Assembly (NCBI GenBank): GCA_049511415.1
Contig: JBEKYC010000009.1
Location: 62,001 to 126,000 of the forward strand
From: Bog-159 sp049511415
GTDB taxonomy: Bacteria > Acidobacteriota > Terriglobia > Bryobacterales > Bryobacteraceae
DNA: 64,000 nt
Direction: 5' to 3'
The notes under the pieces are model-generated. The model made no database searches and was not told where the DNA came from. It saw only the letters and a program-made list of their open reading frames with translations. This document shows, piece after piece, positions 52,193 to 60,480 of this stretch (position 1 is its first letter; the number at the start of each line of letters is the position of its first letter). The position numbers and the translations under genes are program-made.

Positions 52193-53191
52193 ATGCCGTT
52201 GCTTTCCATTCGTGGCATCGCCAAGAAGTTCGGCCGGACGCCGGTTTTGCGCGATGTGTCGCTGGAGATTGCGGCGGCCGAGTTTCTGACGGTGCTGGGC
52301 GAGAGCGGGTCGGGCAAGACCACATTATTGCGGCTGCTGGCGGGCTTCGAGCGCCCGGATGCAGGCGAGATCTGGATGGACGGCGAACGGATTGAGGCGC
52401 TGCCGCCCAATAAACGCGGCGTCAATACCGTGTTCCAGCACTACGCGCTGTTCCCGCACCTGTCCGTTTTCGAAAACGTGGCCTACGGGCTGCGCGCCAA
52501 GAAGACTCCCAAAGCGGAGATCGGCGCGCGCGTGGAGAAGGCCCTCGCGCAAGTGAAGATGAGCGAGTTCACCGCGCGCCGTCCCGCGCAGTTGAGCGGC
52601 GGACAGCAGCAACGCGTGGCACTGGCGCGGGCGCTGGTGAATCGTCCCAAGTTGCTGCTGCTCGATGAGCCGCTATCGGCCCTGGATGCCCGGCTGCGCC
52701 GCGAGATGCAGGTCGAGCTGAAATCGCTGCAGCGCGAAGTGGGCATCGCGTTCCTGTTCGTCACGCACGATCAGGACGAAGCCATGGCGCTTTCCGATCG
52801 GATTGCGCTGCTGCGGGCCGGCGAGTTGGAACAGGTGGACACGCCGCGCGGGATTTATAACCGGCCGCGCACGGCATATGCGGCGAGCTTTGTCGGTCTG
52901 ACGAACCTGTTGCGCGCGCGTGTGGAGAACGGCTGCGCGCGCTGCGGAGCTTTGGAATGGCCTTGCGGCGGCCCGTCCGGCGACGCGCTGTTTTCGCTGC
53001 GGCCCGAGGCGATCCGGCTGGGCGGTCCGTTTCGCGGAACGGTGCGGCGGCAGACGTTTGGGGGCGCGTCGGACCTGGTGGAGCTCGCATGCGGCGATCT
53101 GCGGCTGACCGTGCGAACGCCAAGCCAGGGCGAACTTAGCGGCGAGCAATCGTTCAGCTTCCAAGCGCAGGAGGCGGTGCGGCTCGAATGA
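52193..53191 (+). CDS. potA: Polyamine ABC transporter ATPase
   Basis: A 332-residue protein: ATPase domain with Walker A GESGSGKTT (about 36-44), signature LSGGQQQR, Walker B LLLLDEPLSALD and FVTHDQDEAMALSDRIAL, then a TOBE-like C-terminal domain (about 240-332). It is one base after potD and overlaps the FAD oxidase start (ATGA). It powers uptake with PotB and PotC, which lie two genes further on. Confidence 0.92.
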   Translation: MPLLSIRGIAKKFGRTPVLRDVSLEIAAAEFLTVLGESGSGKTTLLRLLAGFERPDAGEIWMDGERIEALPPNKRGVNTVFQHYALFPHLSVFENVAYGLRAKKTPKAEIGARVEKALAQVKMSEFTARRPAQLSGGQQQRVALARALVNRPKLLLLDEPLSALDARLRREMQVELKSLQREVGIAFLFVTHDQDEAMALSDRIALLRAGELEQVDTPRGIYNRPRTAYAASFVGLTNLLRARVENGCARCGALEWPCGGPSGDALFSLRPEAIRLGGPFRGTVRRQTFGGASDLVELACGDLRLTVRTPSQGELSGEQSFSFQAQEAVRLE

Positions 53192-54636
53192 CGACCAGAA
53201 GGGATGCGATCCGTTACATCATAGGTGGGGCAGGCTTCAGCCTGCGCGGGGCTTCAGCCCCGCCATGCCGGCTGGGCAGCGAAGACAACCAGATCTGCCA
53301 CCGCGTGCGCGACGGCGCGCATTTCGATATCCCGAAACCGTCCGCGTCTTACGACGTGGTGATAGTGGGCGGCGGACCCAGCGGCCTGATGACCGCGTGG
53401 CAATTGCGTCACACGAATTTCCTGGTGCTGGAAAAAGAGCCGCGCCTGGGCGGCAACGCCATCAGCGAACAATGGCGCGGCGTCTGGTATTCGACTGGCG
53501 CGGCCTACCAATCATACAAGCCCATTGAGAAGATGTGCGGCGAGATCGGCTTGCCAATTCATCGCATCCACAGCGTGGACGCGGCTATCATCAACGACAC
53601 CGTGGTGCCCGATTTCTGGGGCGAGGGACTGTGGAAGTCGCCGTATCCGGAACGCGTGAAAAAGAGTTTCGCGCGGTTCATGAAGGACATGCAGGCGGTA
53701 GATGCCGGGAAGAACGCGGAGAAGCTCGATAACATGACTTTCTCCGAGTTACTGAAGCCCTATGTGCCTGAATTGAAGCTATGGTTCGATAACTTCGGAC
53801 CGAATAATTGGGGCGCGGACACGGACAACACTTCGGCATTGATCGGCGCGACCAGCATGGATTGGGGCGGCGGACTGGACCAGGATCGGTACACGTGGGC
53901 CGGCGGTCTGGGCCGTATCTCGCTGGCGTTGGAGCAAGCCATCGACAAGGCTGCGCCCGGGGGCCTGCGCAAGAGCGCGACCGTGGTTCAGGCGGGGCAG
54001 GACAGTGTGACCTTCTTCCACGAGGGCGAGCTGCAGACCGTGGCCGCCAAGGCCGTGGTCGTCGCTTGCCCGAAATTCATCGCCAAGAAGATCATTCAAG
54101 ATCTGGATCGCGAACATGCCGAAGCCATGGCGCAACTGCGCTATGCACCCTATCTGGTGGTGAATGTCTGTTCGCGGGAAGTGATTTACAACGGCTCGTA
54201 TGACACGAACGTGCCGGCGCCCTCGCCGATTGTGGATTTCAACGTGGCGGACTGGGTGGAGAATCGCGACAATCGCGACACGAAACGGCCCAGTGTGCTG
54301 ACTTGCTACGTGCCGCGACGCGAGGCCGAGCGCCTGAAGGTGCTCGATGACGCCTATTGCTACCAGATGGGCGAAACGGTGGTGGATCTGATCGACCGCT
54401 GGTTTCCGGGCGCGCGCAAAAAGATTGAAGAAGTGCACATTTACAGGCGTGGTCATCCCATGTGCATGTCGATTCCCGGCGCTACCACGCGCATCGCGCC
54501 GAAGATTCGCAAGCCGATGGGCCGGATCTTTTTCGGGCACTCGGACACGGAGGGCGACATCACGGAGTACACCACGGCGCACAAAGCCGCCATGCGGGTC
54601 AGCCAGGAGGTGCAGCGTGTACTCGCGCCTGTATAA
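53188..54636 (+). CDS. Tat-leader FAD amine oxidase-like protein (copy 1), with a hairpin repeat in the leader
   Basis: A 482-residue protein. The N-terminus has TTRRDAIRYIIGG, then AGFSLRGASAPP, which is encoded by a hairpin repeat (53230-53263). SEDNQICHRVRDGAHFDIP follows. The FAD motif is DVVIVGGGPSGLMTAWQL (about 55-72) with an LEKEPRLGGNA site, as in monoamine or polyamine oxidases. The later YRRGHPMCMSIPGATT region is shared with copy 2 at 56234. It lies between potA and potB, so it probably oxidises polyamines or amines brought in by the transporter. The Tat hydrophobic core is weak compared with copy 2, perhaps because of the inserted repeat. Confidence 0.88.
   Translation: MTTRRDAIRYIIGGAGFSLRGASAPPCRLGSEDNQICHRVRDGAHFDIPKPSASYDVVIVGGGPSGLMTAWQLRHTNFLVLEKEPRLGGNAISEQWRGVWYSTGAAYQSYKPIEKMCGEIGLPIHRIHSVDAAIINDTVVPDFWGEGLWKSPYPERVKKSFARFMKDMQAVDAGKNAEKLDNMTFSELLKPYVPELKLWFDNFGPNNWGADTDNTSALIGATSMDWGGGLDQDRYTWAGGLGRISLALEQAIDKAAPGGLRKSATVVQAGQDSVTFFHEGELQTVAAKAVVVACPKFIAKKIIQDLDREHAEAMAQLRYAPYLVVNVCSREVIYNGSYDTNVPAPSPIVDFNVADWVENRDNRDTKRPSVLTCYVPRREAERLKVLDDAYCYQMGETVVDLIDRWFPGARKKIEEVHIYRRGHPMCMSIPGATTRIAPKIRKPMGRIFFGHSDTEGDITEYTTAHKAAMRVSQEVQRVLAPV
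53230..53263. repeat. Intact double-hairpin repeat inside a coding region
   Basis: Two perfect hairpins in tandem: GCAGGCT-TC-AGCCTGC (53230-53245) and GCGGGGCT-TC-AGCCCCGC (53246-53263). The second has arms identical to the hairpin at 9418-9435. It is translated as part of the Tat leader of the FAD oxidase. Confidence 0.75.
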
Positions 54637-55462
54637 AGCGCTGGTCAGCGTGCCGCCGCTCGCCTGGGTGACTGTCTTCCTGATTGCGCCATATCTATTC
54701 CTGTTCTGCTTCAGCTTCTGGAGCGTACACTCGCAGACTATCGTGCACCACTGGAATCTGAACAATTACCGGCAACTGGCGCAGAATCCGGTTTACGTGC
54801 AGGTGCTGCTGCGCTCCATGCGAATCGCCGGCATGGTGACCGTGCTGTCTCTGGCACTCAGCTTCCCCCTGGCTTACTATCTATCTTTCGGTGGGTCCGC
54901 GCACAAGGATCTACTCTATCAATTGGTCATCATTCCACTCTGGGTGAGTTACCTAGTGCGCGCCTATGCCTGGAAAACGATCCTGGGCGGCGATGGTGTC
55001 TTGAATACCCTGCTGCAGTATACGGGCCTGACGCGGCATCCGGTCGAGTTTCTGCTCTATAGCCCGTTCGCGGTCGTGCTTACACTGACGCATATCTATA
55101 CGCCGTTCGCGTTTCTGCCTATCTACGCGTCGCTCGAACACATCCCGCGCAACTTGCTGGAGGCGTCGGCCGATTTGGGAGCTTCCGGATTTCGTATCTT
55201 CCGCACGGTGATTTTGCCCTTGGCATTGCCTGGCGTGCTGGCCGGCGCGACGTTCGCCTTCGTGCTCAGCCTCGGCGATTTTCTGGCGCCGCTGCTGCTG
55301 GGCGGACCCAGCGGCATCATGATTTCGAACATCGTGGTGAGCCTGTTCGGCGCGGCGTATGACTGGCCGCTGGGCGCGGCGATTTCGCTGTGCATGCTCG
55401 TGTTCGTGGTGCTGCTCCTGACCACTACCGAGCGCCTGGAAAAGCGCTGGAGCTTCCGATGA
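54617..55462 (+). CDS. potB: Polyamine ABC transporter permease
   Basis: A 281-residue protein starting at GTG 54617, with a perfect AGGAGG six bases before it; the longer frame overlaps the oxidase gene. Six helices; the EAA loop ASLEHIPRNLLEASADLGAS, followed by FRIFRTVILPLALPGVLAGA, is the coupling segment contacted by PotA. Start overlaps the oxidase stop by 20 bases; it overlaps potC by ATGA. Confidence 0.92.
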   Translation: MYSRLYKALVSVPPLAWVTVFLIAPYLFLFCFSFWSVHSQTIVHHWNLNNYRQLAQNPVYVQVLLRSMRIAGMVTVLSLALSFPLAYYLSFGGSAHKDLLYQLVIIPLWVSYLVRAYAWKTILGGDGVLNTLLQYTGLTRHPVEFLLYSPFAVVLTLTHIYTPFAFLPIYASLEHIPRNLLEASADLGASGFRIFRTVILPLALPGVLAGATFAFVLSLGDFLAPLLLGGPSGIMISNIVVSLFGAAYDWPLGAAISLCMLVFVVLLLTTTERLEKRWSFR

Positions 55463-56250
55463 AGCGCGCGCCCTGCCTCCGCCTGCACGCCGTGGTGGTC
55501 TTCGCGTTCCTCTATCTGCCCATCGCGGTGCTGACCATCTATTCGTTCAACGGCGAAAGCGTGGGCGGATTTCCGCCGCACGGCTGGACTCTGCGCTGGT
55601 ATCGCATGCTGCTGGATGACGACGCGCTTTTGGCCGCGGTCGGCAATAGCCTGATGGTGGCCGCGGCGGCTATGCTGATTGCGCTACTGCTGGGCTTCCC
55701 CGCAGCGCTGGCGCTCGATCGCGCCGACTTCCCCGGTAAGCAGGCCTTTCGCCGTCTGGCGCTGTTGCCCCTGATTCTACCGGGCATCATCACCGGTCTC
55801 TCCCTGCTGATCCTCTTCGTCACCGCCGGCGTGAAGCTCAGCCTGCTCACCATCATGCTCGGACACGGCACCGCGCTGATCTCCGTGGCCACCACCGAGA
55901 TTTTCGCGGGCTTGCAAATACTCGACCGCGCGCAGGAGGAAGCCTCCCTCGACCTCGGCGCCAGCCAATGGCGGACCTTCTGGCGCGTCACCGTGCCCAA
56001 TCTGCGGCTCTCCATCATCGGCGCGGGCCTGCTGATCTTCACACTCTCCATGGACGAAATCGCGGTCAGCTTCTTTCTGATCGGGCGCGACAACACCCTG
56101 CCGCTCGAAATCTGGTCGCGGCTGCGGCGCGGTATTACGCCCGAGATCAATGCTGTTTCTGCGGTGATCTTCGCGTTCTCGCTGCTGATGATCGTGGTGT
56201 GGTATCGGCTGCGCGTATCGCAGAACAAGAGTTATGCAATCGGACCGTAG
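55459..56250 (+). CDS. potC: Polyamine ABC transporter permease
   Basis: A 263-residue protein from the ATG in the ATGA overlap with potB. It has six helices, the opening PIAVLTIYSFNGESVGGFPP, and an EAA loop (DRAQEEASLDLGASQWRTFW, RVTVPNLRLSIIGAGLLIF) typical of PotC. It completes the PotABCD transporter. The second FAD oxidase overlaps its end by 17 bases. Confidence 0.92.
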   Translation: MKRAPCLRLHAVVVFAFLYLPIAVLTIYSFNGESVGGFPPHGWTLRWYRMLLDDDALLAAVGNSLMVAAAAMLIALLLGFPAALALDRADFPGKQAFRRLALLPLILPGIITGLSLLILFVTAGVKLSLLTIMLGHGTALISVATTEIFAGLQILDRAQEEASLDLGASQWRTFWRVTVPNLRLSIIGAGLLIFTLSMDEIAVSFFLIGRDNTLPLEIWSRLRRGITPEINAVSAVIFAFSLLMIVVWYRLRVSQNKSYAIGP

Positions 56251-57724
56251 AAGCTTCATCAAATTCGTGGTGGCTGGGTCGGTGGCGGCGGGCTGCCCCG
56301 TGGATCGGGCGCTCATTGCTGCGCCGGGGCCGACGCCGGCCGTCGATGGCGAACACAACGAGATCTGCCACCAGGTGCGCGACGGCCATCAGTTCGCGCG
56401 ACCCACGGCCGCCACGCGTCACGACATCGTCATCGTGGGCGGCGGCATGAGCGGGTTATCCTGCGCGTGGCATCTGCGCGACCGGGACTTCCTGCTGCTC
56501 GAAAAAGAAGATCATTGGGGCGGCAATGCCTATCTCGAAGAGTACGGCGGCCAGGCCTTCGCCACCGGTTCGGCGTACACGTCGAAGAGCGAAAGCGGGG
56601 TCATGGCGCTGTGCAAGGAACTCGGCATCGAGCCGCTGCCGGTCACCGATCCCGACGGCCTGATTCTGAATCGCGAGTTTGTGCCGCACGCCTGGCGCGA
56701 TGGTTTGGATCACTTGCCGTATCCCAAGGCCGTGCGGGAGAGCTTCCGCAAATTCAAACACGACATGCTGAAGGTGGATCTGCTGAAGCGTGCCCGCGAG
56801 CTCGATGCCCTGCCGCTCACCAGCCTGCTGAAAGACTACGCGCCGGAGCTCACGGCCTGGTGGGACGACTATGGACCCTCCAACTGGGGCGCGGCCGCCG
56901 CGGATACTTCCGCCCTTGTGGGCCTCGGCGACTTCCAGGATTTCGCCGGCGAAGAACCGGATGACCGGCTGACCTTCCCCGGCGGGTTGGGCGCCATCAC
57001 CCGTAAGTTGGCCGAGCGCCTGCACGCGACTCACGCCGATCACTTGCTCGCGGGCGCCACGACAGTCGCGGTCGAACCAGGCAAGAGCGACGTGACCGTC
57101 ACTTATATGCACGACGGTCAGGTGAAAGCGGTGACAGCCAAGGCTGTGATCATGGCTGCGCCGAAGTTCATCGCGCGGCGTCTGGTCGCGGGTTTGCCGC
57201 CGGCCCAGCAGGAGGCCATGCACAAGCTGCGATACGCGCCGTACCCGGTGGTGAACGCAATCTTCAACAACACGGTTTTCAACGGCGGGTATGACACCTG
57301 GTGTCCAGGCAATACGTTCACCGACGTGATCGTGGCCGACTGGGTGGTCCGCAACCAGCCGGGCTATCATCAGAGGAACAACATACTCACTTTTTATACG
57401 CCCTTGCGCGAAGCCGCGCGCGCCAGCCTGCTGAGCGAAGAAGGCGCCCGCGAACTGGCGGCCAGCGTCCTACGCGACTGGCAGAAACTGCTGCCGGGCT
57501 CCAACGCCGACCCCATCGAAGTCCACATCTACCGCCGCGGCCATCCCATGTTCATGGCCAACCCCGGCACTTTCACGCAACTGATCCCCGCCGCCCGCCA
57601 GCCCATGGACCGCATCTTTTTCGCGAATACCGATTCCAACGGTCCGGTGTCCATGACTTGGGGCGCCCTCGCGGCAGCCCATCGCGCGATTGAAGAGATG
57701 AATCGCCGCTTGGCACGCGCATGA
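56234..57724 (+). CDS. Tat-exported FAD amine oxidase-like protein (copy 2)
   Basis: A 496-residue protein with a strong Tat leader (DRRSFIKFVVAGSVAAG). After HNEICHQVRDGHQFARPTAA the FAD site is DIVIVGGGMSGLSCAWHLRD, with LLEKEDHWGGNAY. The C-terminal IEVHIYRRGHPMFMANPGTF is close to copy 1, so both are paralogues. It ends the polyamine operon. Both copies share a conserved ICHxVRDG sequence right after the leader, whose role is not known. Confidence 0.9.
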   Translation: MQSDRRSFIKFVVAGSVAAGCPVDRALIAAPGPTPAVDGEHNEICHQVRDGHQFARPTAATRHDIVIVGGGMSGLSCAWHLRDRDFLLLEKEDHWGGNAYLEEYGGQAFATGSAYTSKSESGVMALCKELGIEPLPVTDPDGLILNREFVPHAWRDGLDHLPYPKAVRESFRKFKHDMLKVDLLKRARELDALPLTSLLKDYAPELTAWWDDYGPSNWGAAAADTSALVGLGDFQDFAGEEPDDRLTFPGGLGAITRKLAERLHATHADHLLAGATTVAVEPGKSDVTVTYMHDGQVKAVTAKAVIMAAPKFIARRLVAGLPPAQQEAMHKLRYAPYPVVNAIFNNTVFNGGYDTWCPGNTFTDVIVADWVVRNQPGYHQRNNILTFYTPLREAARASLLSEEGARELAASVLRDWQKLLPGSNADPIEVHIYRRGHPMFMANPGTFTQLIPAARQPMDRIFFANTDSNGPVSMTWGALAAAHRAIEEMNRRLARA

Positions 57725-57747
57725 AATCCGCCATGCGACAATGACTC

Positions 57748-58650
57748 ATGGCCGAATTCCGTTTCTGCCTGAATCCGCGCGGCGAAGAACTGCCCGGCTG
57801 CTGCGCGGTGCTCAACGGACACGGAACGCACTATGCGGTCAATAACTACCGCACCACGCTATCGATTAAATCGGTGGTCCGTGGCGCGGCCCGTTATTAC
57901 ACGCCCCAGGGCCAATATCTCATCACGCCGGATTCCTTTCTCATCCTGAACGACGGCCAGCGCTATTCGCTCGAATTCGAAGGCCGCGGCCGCTTGCAAA
58001 CCGAGACGCTCTGCCCGTTCTTCCAACCCGGCTTCCTGGAACAGGCAGCCGCCAGCGATTTGGATGATATCGGCCGCTCGTCGCCCGCCCTGGATTTTTG
58101 CGAGCGGCTATATCCTGGAACCGGCGAGGTCGGCCGCGCACTCGCCAATCTCGGCGCCGGACTGCGCACTCCCCAAGCATCCACGCCCTGGCTGGAGGAC
58201 CGCATGTACGCGCTCGGGCGGGCGCTGGCGGGCCTACGCCTCCAAGTCCGCAGCGAGGCCGAATCGTTTCCGGGCCTGCGTCCCGCCACCCGCCTGGAAC
58301 TCTATCGCCGCCTCTATCGCGGGCGCGATTTCCTGCTCTCCTGCTACCACCAGCCGCTCACCGTGGCCGCCGCCGCGCGTGTGGCTACGCTCTCGCCGTT
58401 CCACTTCCAGCGCATGTTCAAATTGGCTTTCGGACGCACGCCCATGCAGTTCCTGCAGGATACACGCCTGGAAGCCGCGCGCCGCCTGCTGGCGCACACC
58501 GCCGACGATGTCACTACCATCTGCTTCGCCGTGGGCTTTGAAAGCGCCGGCTCTTTCAGTTGGCTGTTCCGCAAGCGCTTCGGAGTTTCCCCCCGCGCTT
58601 TCCGCCAAATTCGCAGGATTAAAGAAGTATTTCCCGGCGCGGTCGCATAA
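57748..58650 (+). CDS. AraC-family transcription regulator
   Basis: A 300-residue protein. The N-terminal half is a cupin-like sensing domain without clear ligand residues. The C-terminal double HTH is complete: LTVAAAARVATLSPFHFQRM, FKLAFGRTPMQFLQDTRLEA, ARRLLAHTADDVTTICFAVG and FESAGSFSWLFRKRFGVSPR. It follows the oxidase operon by 23 bases and precedes cupin and VOC genes, either of which it may control. Confidence 0.9.
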   Translation: MAEFRFCLNPRGEELPGCCAVLNGHGTHYAVNNYRTTLSIKSVVRGAARYYTPQGQYLITPDSFLILNDGQRYSLEFEGRGRLQTETLCPFFQPGFLEQAAASDLDDIGRSSPALDFCERLYPGTGEVGRALANLGAGLRTPQASTPWLEDRMYALGRALAGLRLQVRSEAESFPGLRPATRLELYRRLYRGRDFLLSCYHQPLTVAAAARVATLSPFHFQRMFKLAFGRTPMQFLQDTRLEAARRLLAHTADDVTTICFAVGFESAGSFSWLFRKRFGVSPRAFRQIRRIKEVFPGAVA

Positions 58651-58659
58651 TCTGGCTGC

Positions 58660-59394
58660 ATGACCTGGATGCCACATGATCGCGAACTCGCCCCCGGCGT
58701 GACTGTCGAACGCCGTTCTATCTTCTGGGCGCCGTTGGCGCTCGCCGCAGCCGTGCTAAGGCCCGCCCGAGCCGCCACCGCCGCCGCTCCGCTGAATTGG
58801 GACGATTTTATCCGCCTCTGTCCCCCCGACGCCGCCGAATGGGCCCGCGACACATCCGAGATCGGGCAGGATGCCTATCTCAATCGCATCGCCGCCTGGG
58901 CGGTCCGCCTGAAAGCCGCGCCCGATACCAGGCTCGGCGCGTTCGCCGGCCTCGACCCGAAGGTCGAATTCGGACCGAGTTTCCGCGGCGTCCCCTTTGC
59001 CGTGATTCAATGGCGCATGGCGCCGCACGCCGTGCTGCCCGCCCACTGCCATCCGCAAGCCAGCGTGTGCACGGTCGGCATGGAAGGCGAAGCTCGCCTC
59101 CGCCATTTCGAGGTCGATGGACCAGCCCCGGCTTTCGATTCCGGCAGCCGCGCGCCGTTCCTGATCCGCGAGACCCGCCGCCAGATCGTGGCGCCCCGCC
59201 GCATCAGCACGCTCTCCTCCACGCGCGATAATATTCATTACTTCGAAGCGGGCGACGCGGGCGCTCGCGGCCTGGATATCACAACCGCCTACGGTGGCGA
59301 TGGCAGCTTTTCATTTGTATCGTTCCAGCCGGATAAGCCCAAAGACGCAGAGAAGGGATTGTACGAGGCCGTCTGGACAGGCATGAAACTATAA
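58660..59394 (+). CDS. Cupin-fold protein (thiol dioxygenase-like?)
   Basis: A 244-residue protein. An N-terminal hydrophobic stretch (SIFWAPLALAAAVLRPA) may be a leader. The cupin barrel has APHAVLPAHCHPQASVCTVG and EGEARLRHFEV, with a His-His pattern like the metal site of PCO/ADO-type thiol dioxygenases. The third His is not certain. It sits 9 bases after the AraC gene. Substrate unknown. Confidence 0.75.
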   Translation: MTWMPHDRELAPGVTVERRSIFWAPLALAAAVLRPARAATAAAPLNWDDFIRLCPPDAAEWARDTSEIGQDAYLNRIAAWAVRLKAAPDTRLGAFAGLDPKVEFGPSFRGVPFAVIQWRMAPHAVLPAHCHPQASVCTVGMEGEARLRHFEVDGPAPAFDSGSRAPFLIRETRRQIVAPRRISTLSSTRDNIHYFEAGDAGARGLDITTAYGGDGSFSFVSFQPDKPKDAEKGLYEAVWTGMKL

Positions 59395-59407
59395 GGGGCA
59401 AATTCAT

Positions 59408-59797
59408 ATGGCGAACTCCGATCTTTCCGCCGCGCGCGTCGGCCAGGCATCCATCAACGTGCATGATGTCGAGAAGGCCGTGGCTTTTTATCGCGACACA
59501 CTCGGTCTGCGGTTTCTGTTTCAGGCCGGTCCCAAGATGGCCTTCTTCGATTGCGCCGGCCTGCGCCTGATGCTGGCCGTGGCCGAAAAGCCGGAGTTCG
59601 ATCATCCCGGTTCGGTATTCTACTTCCAGGTTGACGATATCCGGCAGGTCGCGGACACCTTGCAAGCCCGCGGCGTAGCATTCGAGACGCCGCCGCACCT
59701 GATCGCCCGCATGCCGGATCACGATTTGTGGATGGCCTTCTTTCGCGACGTGGACGGCAACCTGCTCGCGCTGATGAGCGAGGTACGGCAGCCTTAG
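59408..59797 (+). CDS. VOC (glyoxalase/dioxygenase) family protein
   Basis: A 129-residue protein with one VOC domain: INVHDVEKAVAFYRDTLGLR, FFDCAGLRLMLAVAE, GSVFYFQVDDIRQVADTLQA and DHDLWMAFFRDVDGNLLALM, with the usual metal Glu/His positions. It could be a glyoxalase, an antibiotic-resistance or a dioxygenase protein. It overlaps the convergent DUF1990 gene by four bases. Confidence 0.88.
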   Translation: MANSDLSAARVGQASINVHDVEKAVAFYRDTLGLRFLFQAGPKMAFFDCAGLRLMLAVAEKPEFDHPGSVFYFQVDDIRQVADTLQARGVAFETPPHLIARMPDHDLWMAFFRDVDGNLLALMSEVRQP

Positions 59798-60369
59798 GCG
59801 CTGGCCGCCATCATCGCCGCCCCAGACGTGCGTCTAAACTTATTCTGCATCAGACGGCTGATGGGATAGCCAATTCGGGCGAGAACCGCCCGCGGTTTGG
59901 AGAAGGCCGTTATCTCATACCACACGGAATTATCGCCGCGGTCCCATCGGATCTTGAACAACTCTTCGCCGCTCGCGGCATGCTCCGGCAGAGTGCCATA
60001 GGCGAATCCGAACTCGCGGACCGGCCCGCCGGAATTGATGGCGTACACGATCCGGCACACGTTGATCGAATAGAAGCCGAGATGTGCCGGGACAACTGCG
60101 ATCGTTGCGCCGTCGCGAATCGGCGGATTTTCCGGGAAGATCCCGATCCAGCTTCTGTCGAACATCTTCCACTGCTCCATGGCTGTCCGGGCGGCGTCGA
60201 ACGTCGATTCACCGGAGCCCAATTGGATCCGATATTGGTCCGCGTGATAACCAACGGGAACCGTGAGCCCGCGTGTGATGCCCACATCCGCATATGAAAA
60301 TGGCGCGTCGTCTTGTTGTTCCAGTACTGCTCGAAGCTTTTCGCCGGAAGGACGCGGAAGCGTAAACAA
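59794..60369 (-). CDS. DUF1990 protein
   Basis: A 191-residue protein. The pattern fits DUF1990: PFSYADVGITRGLTVPVGYH, FDAARTAMEQWKMFDRSWIG, YSINVCRIVYAINSGGPVRE, FGFAYGTLPEHAASGEELFK and IRWDRGDNSVWYEITAFSKP. Members form a START-like pocket fold; no function is known. It is divergent from korA by 111 bases, and its end overlaps the VOC gene. Confidence 0.85.
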   Translation of the reverse strand: MFTLPRPSGEKLRAVLEQQDDAPFSYADVGITRGLTVPVGYHADQYRIQLGSGESTFDAARTAMEQWKMFDRSWIGIFPENPPIRDGATIAVVPAHLGFYSINVCRIVYAINSGGPVREFGFAYGTLPEHAASGEELFKIRWDRGDNSVWYEITAFSKPRAVLARIGYPISRLMQNKFRRTSGAAMMAASA

Positions 60370-60422
60370 TGCTTCAGGCTAGCATGGCCGAGAATCCACA
60401 ACACCGCGCGTGCGCCTTGCCT

Positions 60423-60428
60423 TATAAT
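60423..60428 (+). promoter_or_regulatory. Possible -10 box before korA
   Basis: A perfect TATAAT lies 52 bases before the korA ATG, in the gap shared with the divergent DUF1990 gene. No convincing TTGACA-like -35 is found at the right distance, so the site may need an activator or may be chance. Confidence 0.3.
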
Positions 60429-60480
60429 GAATTGAAGCCGTAGTGAACAGGGCCATATCCCCATACAAGGACCGTTATAG

